Positions 18,381 through 26,877 of a stretch of DNA of 52,322 bases are shown here, piece after piece. The notes below the pieces were generated by a model. That model made no database searches and had not been told where the DNA came from. It saw nothing but the letters and a program-made list of their open reading frames with translations. The DNA comes from Lachnospiraceae bacterium (GTDB lineage Bacteria; Bacillota; Clostridia; Lachnospirales; Lachnospiraceae): NCBI GenBank assembly GCA_016290905.1, contig JAEEVO010000009.1, positions 1 to 52,322 on the forward strand, written 5' to 3'. A program made the position numbers and the translations under genes. Positions within the stretch are counted from its first letter, which is position 1. Every line of letters begins with the position of its first letter.

Positions 18381-19424
18381 ATGAATACCAGCGGTGTATT
18401 TACTGCCATAAAAAAAGACGGTACAAGGTATTACCGCGCGTCGGTAACAAATAAAGAAAAACATATCAGCCTCGGCAGCTTTAAATCAGAGAAAGCTGCC
18501 GGGGCTGCTTATGCTCTTGCGACGGAAATACTAAAAGGCCGAGAGGAATATCAGCCGGAGGACTATGAAAGGGTTCTGGGCACAGCTGATCAAGAGGAAA
18601 AGCTTACCTTTGATAAGTGGATCATGCTGCTAAACTTAAGAAAAACAGGAATATACTGTAAGAATCCCATATATCTTTACGGGAAATATTTTGTGTACTA
18701 CCTGGAGAGAAATCTTGAACTGACGTTTGATGCCGATGAGTTCTTTTTCTTTCAGCGACATAAGCTCCAGAAAAGGGGAGGTCACCTTTTCTACAGTGAT
18801 TTCGGCATGCAGTGCAGCCTTCTGGCCAGGTACGGAGTGAAGAGCTTTGCGGTAGAGGGCAGGGATTATATTTTTAAAAACGGAAACAACAGGGATTTCC
18901 GAAACGGAAATCTGTTTGTGATAAATAAATACAACGGGGTTTATGTTAAGGAGGAGCAGGGCAGAAAAAAATATGACGTGAAGATACACGTAATGGGGAA
19001 TGTTTCGGTCGGAACCTATACGGATGAGGTTGAGGCGGCTATTGCATATAATAAAGCCGCCGACAGGCTGGAGGAGGCTGTCAGGAAGAAAAAGAATAAT
19101 CGGAGATTAAATTCGGTATCTACAAATGTAGAAAACAACATCTTGGGTAATGAGGCAATCGAGACCACAAATCCTATGGGTGAACAAGAGGATCAGACAG
19201 CCGGAAAAGACGGTGTGATAATCAATGAAAATATAGGGAAAAACACGAAAAATGCAGCAGTTTCAGCTCTTGATAAGGATGGCGCAAAAGGTCGGAATTC
19301 ATCCGGTTCGTACCGAAACTGGAGAAGAAATTATATAGAAAATCTGTCTTCAAAAGAGTATTTTGAGGTCTACGAAAAATTAAGATTTTCTAAAAAATTT
19401 AAGAAATATATCGAAAAAATGTAA
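18381..19424 (+). CDS. Protein with two AP2-like DNA-binding domains around a decayed HNH-like core
   Basis: 347 residues with no signal peptide or membrane segment. Residues 3-52 (GVF, then DGTRYYRASVTNKEKHISLG, FKSEKAAGAAYALA) match the AP2/ERF-type pattern in which a Gly-Val start, a YRA strand, LGxF and an AAxAY helix follow each other. A second copy lies at about 191-240 (YNGVYVKEE, KKYDVKIHV, VGTYTDEVEAAIAYNKAAD). Between them, YIFKNGNNRDFRNGNLFVIN resembles the end of an HNH homing endonuclease (normally HINGNxxDNRxxNL) but lacks the catalytic His. The tail is Asn/Lys rich. Probably a DNA-binding protein derived from an HNH-AP2 endonuclease. It begins 30 bases after rnpB with GAGG before the ATG. 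Confidence 0.65.
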   Translation: MNTSGVFTAIKKDGTRYYRASVTNKEKHISLGSFKSEKAAGAAYALATEILKGREEYQPEDYERVLGTADQEEKLTFDKWIMLLNLRKTGIYCKNPIYLYGKYFVYYLERNLELTFDADEFFFFQRHKLQKRGGHLFYSDFGMQCSLLARYGVKSFAVEGRDYIFKNGNNRDFRNGNLFVINKYNGVYVKEEQGRKKYDVKIHVMGNVSVGTYTDEVEAAIAYNKAADRLEEAVRKKKNNRRLNSVSTNVENNILGNEAIETTNPMGEQEDQTAGKDGVIINENIGKNTKNAAVSALDKDGAKGRNSSGSYRNWRRNYIENLSSKEYFEVYEKLRFSKKFKKYIEKM

Positions 19425-19442
19425 TAAAAACGTAATAATTAC

Positions 19443-19471
19443 TTGCAAAATTGTAATGAAGGTGGTATACT
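19443..19471 (+). promoter_or_regulatory. Sigma-A promoter for the wall hydrolase
   Basis: TTGCAA (19443-19448), 17 bp, TATACT (19466-19471). Transcription would start near 19478 with a 30-nt leader containing GGAGAGG before the ATG. Confidence 0.75.
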
Positions 19472-19507
19472 GTTCTCCGGACACGAAAAAAGACGGAGAG
19501 GTAAATC

Positions 19508-20245
19508 ATGAACAGGTTAAAAAAGATACTTGTGTTTTCGTTTACTTTTATACTTATGACCGGCAGCATTTCTGTCTTTGCGGCTACTCCGAAGAGCGAT
19601 ACAGTTACGGAGAAAAAGACGGAGGAAGCCGATAATGCTAAAGATGAAGATGTAACTGCTGCTGTCACATCGATCAGGGAGGCCGGCATTTCACTTACAA
19701 AGTCGGTATATGATTTCTCGGAATATGTAAAAGAGTCAAAAAAGAAAATCTCTAAGCCTAAGACAACGGGCGTTGTTGAGATATCGGTCAGCACGAGCAT
19801 CGGAGATACCGAAAGTAAAAGATATTCGGACGTGCTTACCTATAGATACAATTCCAAGATGACAAAAAAGATTTCCGATAAGGAGTACGAGATACTGTGC
19901 AGGATAGTTGAAGCCGAGGCAGGAGATCAGGATGTTTACGGAAGGATACTGGTTGCGAATGTCATTTTAAACCGTGTTAACTATAAAAAAGAGTTTGAAA
20001 ATGATATTGAAGGTGTTGTTTTTGAAAAAAACCAGTTTGCTCCGGTGGCTGACGGATCGTATTACAAGGTCGGCATAAGCTCTCTTACGAAGGAAGCCGT
20101 TGACCGTTGCCTTGATGGCGAGGATTATTCGGACGGTGCACTGTTCTTCTTCATGAGATCTGGAACGACAAAGAATACCGCAGCATGGTTCGATTCATTG
20201 AAATTCATCTGCAAGTACGGATGTCATGAGTTTTTTAAGTATTAA
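19508..20245 (+). CDS. Secreted cell wall hydrolase, SleB/CwlJ (Hydrolase_2) type
   Basis: 245 residues. A signal peptide (MNRLKKILVFSFTFILMTG, cut after VFA) exports it. Residues 28-115 are a Lys/Thr/Glu-rich linker. The C-terminal domain (about 118-245) is the SleB-type fold: ILCRIVEAEAGDQD with the likely catalytic Glu, GRILVANVILNRV, FEKNQFAPV and DGALFFFM. Enzymes of this family cleave peptidoglycan and are best known in spore cortex lysis, but many vegetative Clostridia carry secreted versions. The gene has its own promoter and terminator, so it is monocistronic. Confidence 0.88.
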   Translation: MNRLKKILVFSFTFILMTGSISVFAATPKSDTVTEKKTEEADNAKDEDVTAAVTSIREAGISLTKSVYDFSEYVKESKKKISKPKTTGVVEISVSTSIGDTESKRYSDVLTYRYNSKMTKKISDKEYEILCRIVEAEAGDQDVYGRILVANVILNRVNYKKEFENDIEGVVFEKNQFAPVADGSYYKVGISSLTKEAVDRCLDGEDYSDGALFFFMRSGTTKNTAAWFDSLKFICKYGCHEFFKY

Positions 20246-20251
20246 AAGTTG

Positions 20252-20279
20252 AGCGCAGCTTCAAAAGTTGCGCTTTTTT
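20252..20279 (+). terminator. Intrinsic terminator after the wall hydrolase
   Basis: AGCGCAGCTT (20252-20261), a CAA loop and AAGTTGCGCT (20265-20274) give a 10-bp stem with one G-T pair, running into six T residues and more T beyond. Confidence 0.88.
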
Positions 20280-20288
20280 ATTTTTTGT

Positions 20289-20318
20289 TTGACCTATATA
20301 CCCGGGTTATAGTATAAT
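20289..20318 (+). promoter_or_regulatory. Sigma-A promoter for the glycan cluster
   Basis: TTGACC (20289-20294), 18 bp, TATAAT (20313-20318). The start point near 20325 gives a short leader. AGAGG at 20338-20342 lies eight bases before the GTG start at 20352. Confidence 0.75.
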
Positions 20319-20351
20319 TAAATGGTATATGTTTTTGAAGAGGTATGAATA

Positions 20352-22367
20352 GTGGATAAAAAAGACCGTTTGATCGCCTGTCTGCTGTTTGCCGCATTTT
20401 TGGGGGCAGGTCTGCTGGCAGCTTTACAACTGAATATCCCTCCCGTACTGGATGAAGTCGGAACGCTGGCCAATTCGGCATATATGGCCGGATATGACTG
20501 GACGGAAACTGTTTATACCATGGGAGGCTTTTACTATAAATACGGGATATCCCTGTTGTATGCACCGTTCCTGAAGTTCATAGATGACCCGTATATTGTA
20601 TATAAAGCGATGCTTTCACTTAACTGTCTGCTCTATGCTTTTGTTCCGGTTATGGCATATGCAATCTTAAGAAAGCATTTAAGAAAAACCAGAATGTATG
20701 CCGTGCTTGTTTCAGCAGCATGTGCTATGATCCCGAGCTGTTTCATATTCCAGCTCTATGCAAAGGCGGATTCTATACTGATCGTGCTTCCCTGGGTCGT
20801 TCTTTATCTGCTTATGGAACTGAACGGAACGGAGAAGGGAAAGAAAAAGACACTTTTTAGCTTCAGCCTTTCGTTTATCTGCATATTTGCGTACATGGTA
20901 CATACAAGAGGTATAGTGATCATCATCGCAGTAATCCTTACATTGCTTATTGTGGGGCTTATCTCAAAAAAATGCCTTGTAAATATTCCTGTATTTTTGG
21001 GGACGATGGCGGTTATGCTTGTTGCAGACAAGCTGATAGGGAATGTATTCTACGAAAATGTTTACGGATATTACGGGACATTGCATGCGAGCGCAGAGAG
21101 CTTTGAATTTGACTATCTGTTAAAGATTTTTACGGCAGAAGGCTTCGGTACAATGATAAAGCTTATCACCGGCTGGCTGTTTACCGGACTTACATCAACC
21201 TTCGGGCTTATCGGTATAGCCGTTATAGGCGGGATTGTCTGGTTTATAAGGGACTTAAGGAAAAAGCCGTGGAAAAACATGGCAAAACGTGATCGTGCAG
21301 GGCTATCCGGTATTGAAGAAGGAAACGGGAATGATGCCGACGACGATCAAATTGAAGAGAATGATAACGGTGAGAGGATTTTCCTTGTATATGCGGTCCT
21401 GAGTTTTCTCGGAGTTTTCGCGATGGGCATATTGTTTTTCTTCCCTCCGGTACACAGGTATCTGACGGAGGAAGCGCTTCTCCGTTCCGACAGACTGATA
21501 TATGAAAGATATATGGCGGCGGCTTTCGGACCGGCTGTCATGCTGGGACTGCATCTCGTTACTAAAAAACTGAGGGACAGGAAAGCTGTCCGGATGATGC
21601 TCTGGGTGAGGATAAGTACGGCGGTTCTTTTTGCTGGAGTTGTCACAGTGTTTCTTCTTAAAGTCGTAAAGTATATAGAGGGAGTTAAGGGTAATTCCAG
21701 GTATCTTATCGGCGTATCGACGTTTTTACAGATAGAGAACGGATCGACCAATGCGGTAATGCCCGATATTTCACATTCACTGCTGCTGTCCGCCCTGATG
21801 GGTTTTGGCGTATTTGCGGTGATATGCATTGCTTCGTATTTTGTGAACGGTAGCGGCAGGATAAAATACACGGTGTGTACGGCTGTAACAAGCGGAGCCG
21901 TGATTGTTGTCTTTCTGGTGATCGGTGTTGTGGCTTATAACAAGATAAGGCTTTCCCGTGACGAAGTACTTATGGAATGGACGCAGGAGCCTGTAAGCTT
22001 TATGCTTGACTTGCCGGAAGGGGTGAGGAAATACCCTGTTTTCTGGGATGCGAGCGCAAAGGACATAAAGCATTATCAGTTCCTTCTTAAAAGCTACCGT
22101 ATAGGTTCTTACTGTACGGTTACCTCAAAAGCGGACAACTGCTTTGTGATAGCAAAAAAGAATCATTACTTAAAGGAATATTATGACAACGATTATTACT
22201 GTTTCGATGACTTTGATTATGAAGGAGCGAACAGGGATGTGGTATACGTAAAGGGGAAAGAGCTTGCCAAGTACCTTGAAAAGAACGGAGTCGGAGTAAC
22301 CAAGTATAAGGGCAAGACCAAGAAGGCCGAGCTTCCGGATCCGATCATGCCGTATGTGGGACCTTGA
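20352..22367 (+). CDS. Polytopic membrane protein, probable GT-C type glycosyltransferase
   Basis: 671 residues with about 11-13 hydrophobic segments across the first two thirds and an extracytoplasmic-type tail (about 540-671). The first loop after helix 1 holds PPVLDEVGTLANSAYMAGYDW, where the DE pair resembles the acidic catalytic loop of GT-C enzymes that use lipid-phosphate sugars. The family is not certain. An acidic low-complexity insert (GNGNDADDDQIEENDNGE) lies near residue 325. The start is GTG, placed by AGAGG eight bases before. It is the first gene of a four-gene cluster (GT2, pyruvyltransferase fusion, flippase-like) and probably helps build a surface polysaccharide or glycolipid. 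Confidence 0.7.
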   Translation: MDKKDRLIACLLFAAFLGAGLLAALQLNIPPVLDEVGTLANSAYMAGYDWTETVYTMGGFYYKYGISLLYAPFLKFIDDPYIVYKAMLSLNCLLYAFVPVMAYAILRKHLRKTRMYAVLVSAACAMIPSCFIFQLYAKADSILIVLPWVVLYLLMELNGTEKGKKKTLFSFSLSFICIFAYMVHTRGIVIIIAVILTLLIVGLISKKCLVNIPVFLGTMAVMLVADKLIGNVFYENVYGYYGTLHASAESFEFDYLLKIFTAEGFGTMIKLITGWLFTGLTSTFGLIGIAVIGGIVWFIRDLRKKPWKNMAKRDRAGLSGIEEGNGNDADDDQIEENDNGERIFLVYAVLSFLGVFAMGILFFFPPVHRYLTEEALLRSDRLIYERYMAAAFGPAVMLGLHLVTKKLRDRKAVRMMLWVRISTAVLFAGVVTVFLLKVVKYIEGVKGNSRYLIGVSTFLQIENGSTNAVMPDISHSLLLSALMGFGVFAVICIASYFVNGSGRIKYTVCTAVTSGAVIVVFLVIGVVAYNKIRLSRDEVLMEWTQEPVSFMLDLPEGVRKYPVFWDASAKDIKHYQFLLKSYRIGSYCTVTSKADNCFVIAKKNHYLKEYYDNDYYCFDDFDYEGANRDVVYVKGKELAKYLEKNGVGVTKYKGKTKKAELPDPIMPYVGP

Positions 22368-22388
22368 GAAAATTGTTGAGGAACGAAA

Positions 22389-23408
22389 ATGAAACTTATA
22401 ATTCAGATACCCTGCTATAACGAAGCGGAAACCCTGACGATAGCCCTGGATGCGCTTCCGAAAAAGATAGAGGGAATAGACAAGATAGAGTATTTGATAA
22501 TAAACGACGGCAGCACCGATGAAACCGTGCAGGTTGCACGTGACTGGGGTGTTGATTACATTGTGCATTTCTGCACGAACAGAGGTCTGGCGAAAGGCTT
22601 CATGGCCGGAATGGACGCTGCTCTCAGAAACGGCGCAGATATCATAGTCAATACCGATGCCGATAACCAGTATTGCGGTGACGATATTGCAAAGCTGGTA
22701 CAGCCTATTCTGGAAAAGAAAGCCGAGATAGTCATAGGAGAGCGTCCGATAGACTCTACAGAGCATTTTTCTAAGATGAAAAAGAAACTGCAGCATATCG
22801 GAAGCAAGACAGTGCGTATAGCTTCGGGAACCGATATACCGGATGCACCCAGCGGTTTCCGTGCATACAGCAGGGAAGCGGCGCTGAGGCTCAACGTCAT
22901 AAACCAGTATACCTATACTCTTGAGACCATAATACAGGCGGGACATAACCGTATCCCCATGATGTCCGTACCGGTCAGGACAAATCCGGAGCTTAGGAAA
23001 TCACGGCTGTTCCACAGCATGTTCGGATATGTAAAGAAATCGATGGTCACGATACTCAGGTCGTTCCTTATGTATAAGCCGCTTAAATTCTTCGGTGTGA
23101 TAGGCACGATATTCTGTCTGCTCGGAACCGTGCTCGGCATAAGGTTCATTGTATATCTGTGCATGGGTCAGGGCTCCGGACATATTCAGTCGCTGATACT
23201 TGTGGCGATTTTCATGCTTACGGGTGTAATTTCTTATCTGATCGGCCTGCAGGCTGATATCATCGCCGCAAACAGAAAGATACTTGAGGATGTTCAGTAC
23301 CATGCCCGGAGAACGGATTATGAGGTTGAAGAAATAAAGAAACGGCTTATGGAAAAGGAACAGGAAAAAACTTTCGGGCAGGAAGAAAAAGCGGAACAGG
23401 ACAGATAA
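22389..23408 (+). CDS. Family 2 glycosyltransferase (dolichyl-phosphate sugar synthase-like) with C-terminal membrane anchor
   Basis: 339 residues. The GT-A domain begins at once: LIIQIPCYNEAETL (3-16), INDGSTDET with the nucleotide-binding DG, and NTDADNQY carrying the DxD metal motif. PDAPSGFRAYSR is the acceptor-site motif typical of DPM1/DPG-type enzymes, which load a sugar onto undecaprenyl phosphate. Two hydrophobic helices near 234-258 and 267-290 anchor it, and a charged tail ends it. It would supply the lipid-linked sugar that the GT-C type protein encoded just upstream needs, which fits the 21-base spacing and shared orientation. Confidence 0.88.
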   Translation: MKLIIQIPCYNEAETLTIALDALPKKIEGIDKIEYLIINDGSTDETVQVARDWGVDYIVHFCTNRGLAKGFMAGMDAALRNGADIIVNTDADNQYCGDDIAKLVQPILEKKAEIVIGERPIDSTEHFSKMKKKLQHIGSKTVRIASGTDIPDAPSGFRAYSREAALRLNVINQYTYTLETIIQAGHNRIPMMSVPVRTNPELRKSRLFHSMFGYVKKSMVTILRSFLMYKPLKFFGVIGTIFCLLGTVLGIRFIVYLCMGQGSGHIQSLILVAIFMLTGVISYLIGLQADIIAANRKILEDVQYHARRTDYEVEEIKKRLMEKEQEKTFGQEEKAEQDR

Positions 23409-23438
23409 GAGCCGTTTAAGGAAATAAAGAGGTTTTTT

Positions 23439-25793
23439 ATGAGTTATTTGGATATAAACATTTCCATAACAGCAGCCAGCTACAGTGGCAACAAAGGCGC
23501 TGCAGCCATGCTCAAAAGCTCGATAAGTCAGCTCCATAAATTGTACGGGGACAGGCTGAGCATTGATCTGATGTCCGTTTATCCGGATTCCGACAGGCAG
23601 CAGATACCTTATGATTTTGTAAATATCGTTCCGACAAAGCCCGAACAGCTGCTGTTTATCGCATTTCCTTTGGCGCTGCTCTACAGAGGACTCGGGTTTA
23701 TACCGGGAGTAAGGCCGCTGCTTAAAAGGAATAAGATATTAAAGGCCTACAGCGAGACCGGACTTGTAATAGACGAGGCCGGCATATCCTTTGTTGACAG
23801 CCGCGGTTTCATAATGAACACCTATGCATTTGTTACAATGGCGGTACCGATGCTTATGGGAGCACCTGTAGTGAAGTATTCCCAGGCAATGGGGAGCTTT
23901 AACAGCTTTTTTAACAGGCAGTACGCAAAGATGATACTTCCGAGATTAAAGCTGATCTGTGCCCGCGGCGATATCACCATGGAGAACCTTAAAAGCATAG
24001 GGGCTGACAAAAATGCGGTCCTCTGCGCGGACGGAGCCTTTACGATGGAGGACACCGGACTCGGAGAGCAGAGAGTAGATTTAAAAACAGAAAATGATGA
24101 TTTTTATAAAGGCGAAACAGTAGGAGTATCCTTAAGCAGCGTTGTTGACAAGAAATGCCGTAAGCTCGGCATAAACTATAAGAGGATCATGACGGGAGTC
24201 ATCAATTACCTGAACAGGCACGGCTACAATGTCCTTATCATTGCAAACGCCGCAAGGCTGAACAGTAATAAGCCCCGTAACAATGATCTTATGGTATGTG
24301 ACAGCGTGTTCTCATATGTAAAGGATAAGGAGAAGGTTCGCTGGTACCATGAGGAGATGGATCCCGAAGAGATAAGGGAATATATAGGAAGGTGCAGATT
24401 CCTGATAGCTTCCAGATTCCATGCGATGATAGGCGCGCTGCAGAGAAAGGTGCCGGTACTGCTCATCGGCTGGAGCCATAAATATAAGGAAGTCCTGGAT
24501 ATGTTCGGTCTTGGTTCCTACGCGTTCGATTATTCCGAGATGGGTTCGAAATCCGATCGGGAGGCTGTGATAAGCATTGTCCGTGAGTTTAAAAGGATGG
24601 AAAGGGACGAGGCTTCCATAAGGCGACTGATAGATGAGAATTATGACAGTGTCATGGAGAGCTCACGCAGGAACATAAAAGAGATATCCAAGGTAATCGA
24701 CAGTACGGACTGTGAGGGAGCGCGAAAAAGCTTTCCGGATTTTAAGAATCCTGAAAAGTATATGGGGGATTTCCTTAAGTTAAGACGCGGATATGCGACA
24801 GATCCCGAGATCAGGAAGAATGCCGCTTCGGGCGGTGTGGTGACAGCCCTTCTGGTAAGCCTTCTGAAACAGGGGGAAATCGACGGGGCGTTTGTCACAA
24901 GAACGGTGATAAAGGACGGGGAGCTTTCATATGAAAGCCTTATCGCGACCGATGAAGAGACGATAAAAAGCTGTTCTTCAAGCATATATATGTATATGCC
25001 GCTTTTAAAGGAGCTTGACAAGATCAGAAAATTTAACGGCAGGGTTGCGGTCGTGCTTACGCCGTGCCTTATGAGGTCGCTAAACGCATTGCTTAAAAAT
25101 GACAGAGAGCTGTCGGAAAAGATAGTCTTAAAGCTTGGGCTTTTCTGCAGCGGCAACCACGAAAAGGAAGCTACTCTGATGTCCTTAAGAAAAGCGGGCG
25201 TATCCCTTGAAGGAGCCGAAAAGCTCTACTACCGCAGGGGTAACTGGCGGGGACGTTCGAGCGTCATCTATAAGGACGGGACAGAGAAGGATTTTTCGTA
25301 TACAAAGACACTCTGTGCGTATAAGAACGCATACTTTTTCGAGAAAAAGAGCTGTATGCTCTGTCAGGATCATTTTGCGGAGGGCGCAGATATAAGCTTC
25401 GGTGATATCTGGCTGAAGAAGATGAAAAAGGAAGGGGTTAAGACCACCGGACTGATAATAAGGACCGAGGCGGGCAGAAGGCTTTACGAGCTGGCTGTTA
25501 AGGCGGGTGATATCACCGACCGCCATATGAGCGTAAATGACTGCCTGAAGGGACAGAAGCGTGCACTCTGCTTTAAGTACTGTCTGGCAAAAGCTAAGGA
25601 AGATTTTTATTTAAAGAACGGAAAGAACATAAAGCTTGACACATCCGAAAAATGCAGGTTAAAACACAGGCTGGCGTTCATGCTGGCGGAGAAGAACCGC
25701 GCATTTTCGGAAGAACACCCGGAGCTTCTGGAAAAGATACCGATGGAGGCAATATATCTGTACATGTGCTTTATACGGGTATTGTTGAGCTAA
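23439..25793 (+). CDS. Fusion of polysaccharide pyruvyl transferase and F420 hydrogenase beta subunit-like (FrhB) domain
   Basis: 784 residues. Residues 1 to about 425 match the polysaccharide pyruvyltransferase family (CsaB/WcaK-like): SYSGNKGAAAML near 16-27, QAMGSF, ASRFHAMIGAL and LLIGWSHKYKEVL. Residues about 445-784 match the FrhB/FdhB-like family: NAASGGVVTALL near 463-474, LTPCLMRSLNAL, FCSGNH, SCMLCQDHF and ADISFGDIW. In surface-glycan clusters the two domains often occur as neighbouring genes; here they form one chain. The first would add a pyruvyl ketal from phosphoenolpyruvate to a sugar. The role of the second, a probable flavin/iron-sulfur reductase, is unknown in this setting. 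The ribosome site AGAGG is eight bases before the ATG. Confidence 0.88.
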   Translation: MSYLDINISITAASYSGNKGAAAMLKSSISQLHKLYGDRLSIDLMSVYPDSDRQQIPYDFVNIVPTKPEQLLFIAFPLALLYRGLGFIPGVRPLLKRNKILKAYSETGLVIDEAGISFVDSRGFIMNTYAFVTMAVPMLMGAPVVKYSQAMGSFNSFFNRQYAKMILPRLKLICARGDITMENLKSIGADKNAVLCADGAFTMEDTGLGEQRVDLKTENDDFYKGETVGVSLSSVVDKKCRKLGINYKRIMTGVINYLNRHGYNVLIIANAARLNSNKPRNNDLMVCDSVFSYVKDKEKVRWYHEEMDPEEIREYIGRCRFLIASRFHAMIGALQRKVPVLLIGWSHKYKEVLDMFGLGSYAFDYSEMGSKSDREAVISIVREFKRMERDEASIRRLIDENYDSVMESSRRNIKEISKVIDSTDCEGARKSFPDFKNPEKYMGDFLKLRRGYATDPEIRKNAASGGVVTALLVSLLKQGEIDGAFVTRTVIKDGELSYESLIATDEETIKSCSSSIYMYMPLLKELDKIRKFNGRVAVVLTPCLMRSLNALLKNDRELSEKIVLKLGLFCSGNHEKEATLMSLRKAGVSLEGAEKLYYRRGNWRGRSSVIYKDGTEKDFSYTKTLCAYKNAYFFEKKSCMLCQDHFAEGADISFGDIWLKKMKKEGVKTTGLIIRTEAGRRLYELAVKAGDITDRHMSVNDCLKGQKRALCFKYCLAKAKEDFYLKNGKNIKLDTSEKCRLKHRLAFMLAEKNRAFSEEHPELLEKIPMEAIYLYMCFIRVLLS

Positions 25794-25818
25794 AAGTAAA
25801 CAATCAGAGGAAAAGGAA

Positions 25819-26760
25819 ATGGAGAGTAACGGCACCAAAAGTAAAAAGAATACAATACTGCGCGTGATAAAAGCTGTATTCCTTATTTTGGTGTTTTTCT
25901 TCCTCGGCAAGTACTTTTATGATAATTGGGATACGATAAAGAACCTTGACATAAAACCGGATATCGGCATCTTTATCGGGTCGATGCTGCTATATTTCGC
26001 ATATAAGTTTACGCTTGCTTCCCTGTGGCATTACATAACCAGGGTGTATAAGGCGGAGATAAAATATCCCGACGCGGTGAGGAGCTATCTTTATTCAATT
26101 CTCGGCAAGTACATCCCGGGCAAGGTGTTCATGCTGGCGGCAAGGGTTCCCGCGTACGAAAGGGCGGGGGTGCCCGTTCGCAAAGTGGCAGTGAGCTTCC
26201 TGTTGGAAAACCTGTGCACTCTGCTGGGAGCCGGCTTCCTGTTCCTTATATCGCTCCTGTTCTTCCCGAATGATGTCCTTTCGGACTATATGCCCGCAGT
26301 CATTATATTCATTGTGCTGTTTTTTGTCTGCATACATCCGAAGATACTGAATTTCTTTTTGCGGATTATAGGGAAGCTTATAAAAAAGAACGATATGGAG
26401 ATTGATTTCTCCTATCTGCAGATGCTGAAAATAGTAGTTCTTTTCATTGGGAACTGGATGATAGTCGGTACGGGTTTTTATATGCTTGCAAGCTCCATCT
26501 ATCCGCTGCCTGTATCCGAACTGCTTTTTGTCGGGGGAGTTTACGGATTATCAGCCATAATAGGGATCATAAGCATCTTTGCACCGTCCGGGATAGGCGT
26601 CCGGGAAGGTATTATGGTCCTTGGGTTATCACTTATCATGCCTTCGGAATATGCCGTGATAATAGGCGTGGTATCAAGGCTCTGGGCGACTGTCGCCGAG
26701 CTGATACTGGTGCTCGGAGCTTTTATCGCCGAAAAAGTTGGAGGGCACAAAAAAAAGTGA
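25819..26760 (+). CDS. Flippase-like membrane protein (LPG synthase transmembrane / UPF0104 family)
   Basis: 313 residues with about eight membrane helices. SILGKYIPGKVFMLAARVPAYERAGV (split: SILGKYIPGK, then VPAYERAGV) and SAIIGIISIFAPSGIGVREG are the two family signatures of the lysylphosphatidylglycerol-synthase transmembrane / AglD-like group. Members lacking the soluble synthase domain, as this one does, occur in glycan clusters and are thought to move lipid-linked intermediates across the membrane; that role is inferred. The gene follows the fusion gene by 25 bases and closes the cluster. Confidence 0.82.
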   Translation: MESNGTKSKKNTILRVIKAVFLILVFFFLGKYFYDNWDTIKNLDIKPDIGIFIGSMLLYFAYKFTLASLWHYITRVYKAEIKYPDAVRSYLYSILGKYIPGKVFMLAARVPAYERAGVPVRKVAVSFLLENLCTLLGAGFLFLISLLFFPNDVLSDYMPAVIIFIVLFFVCIHPKILNFFLRIIGKLIKKNDMEIDFSYLQMLKIVVLFIGNWMIVGTGFYMLASSIYPLPVSELLFVGGVYGLSAIIGIISIFAPSGIGVREGIMVLGLSLIMPSEYAVIIGVVSRLWATVAELILVLGAFIAEKVGGHKKK

Positions 26761-26761
26761 A

Positions 26762-26790
26762 TTGCAATTTATGTATCATCGTGGTATAAT
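26762..26790 (+). promoter_or_regulatory. Sigma-A promoter for threonine synthase
   Basis: TTGCAA (26762-26767), 17 bp, TATAAT (26785-26790). It begins right after the flippase-like gene's stop, so thrC is transcribed separately. The leader is about 80 nt. Confidence 0.8.
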
Positions 26791-26877
26791 ACGGATTTGA
26801 ATAAGCATGAGTCGGTTTGGGATGAGCGATCCGTATGATCACAGGGGGCAAAACAGGAACAGAAAGAGGAAATGACT

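Noticed and set aside
22170-22946. Long minus-strand frame of 258 codons
   Set aside because: It is antisense to the glycosyltransferase gene pair, Tyr/Arg/Ile-rich with no domain or ribosome site; a shadow of codon bias.
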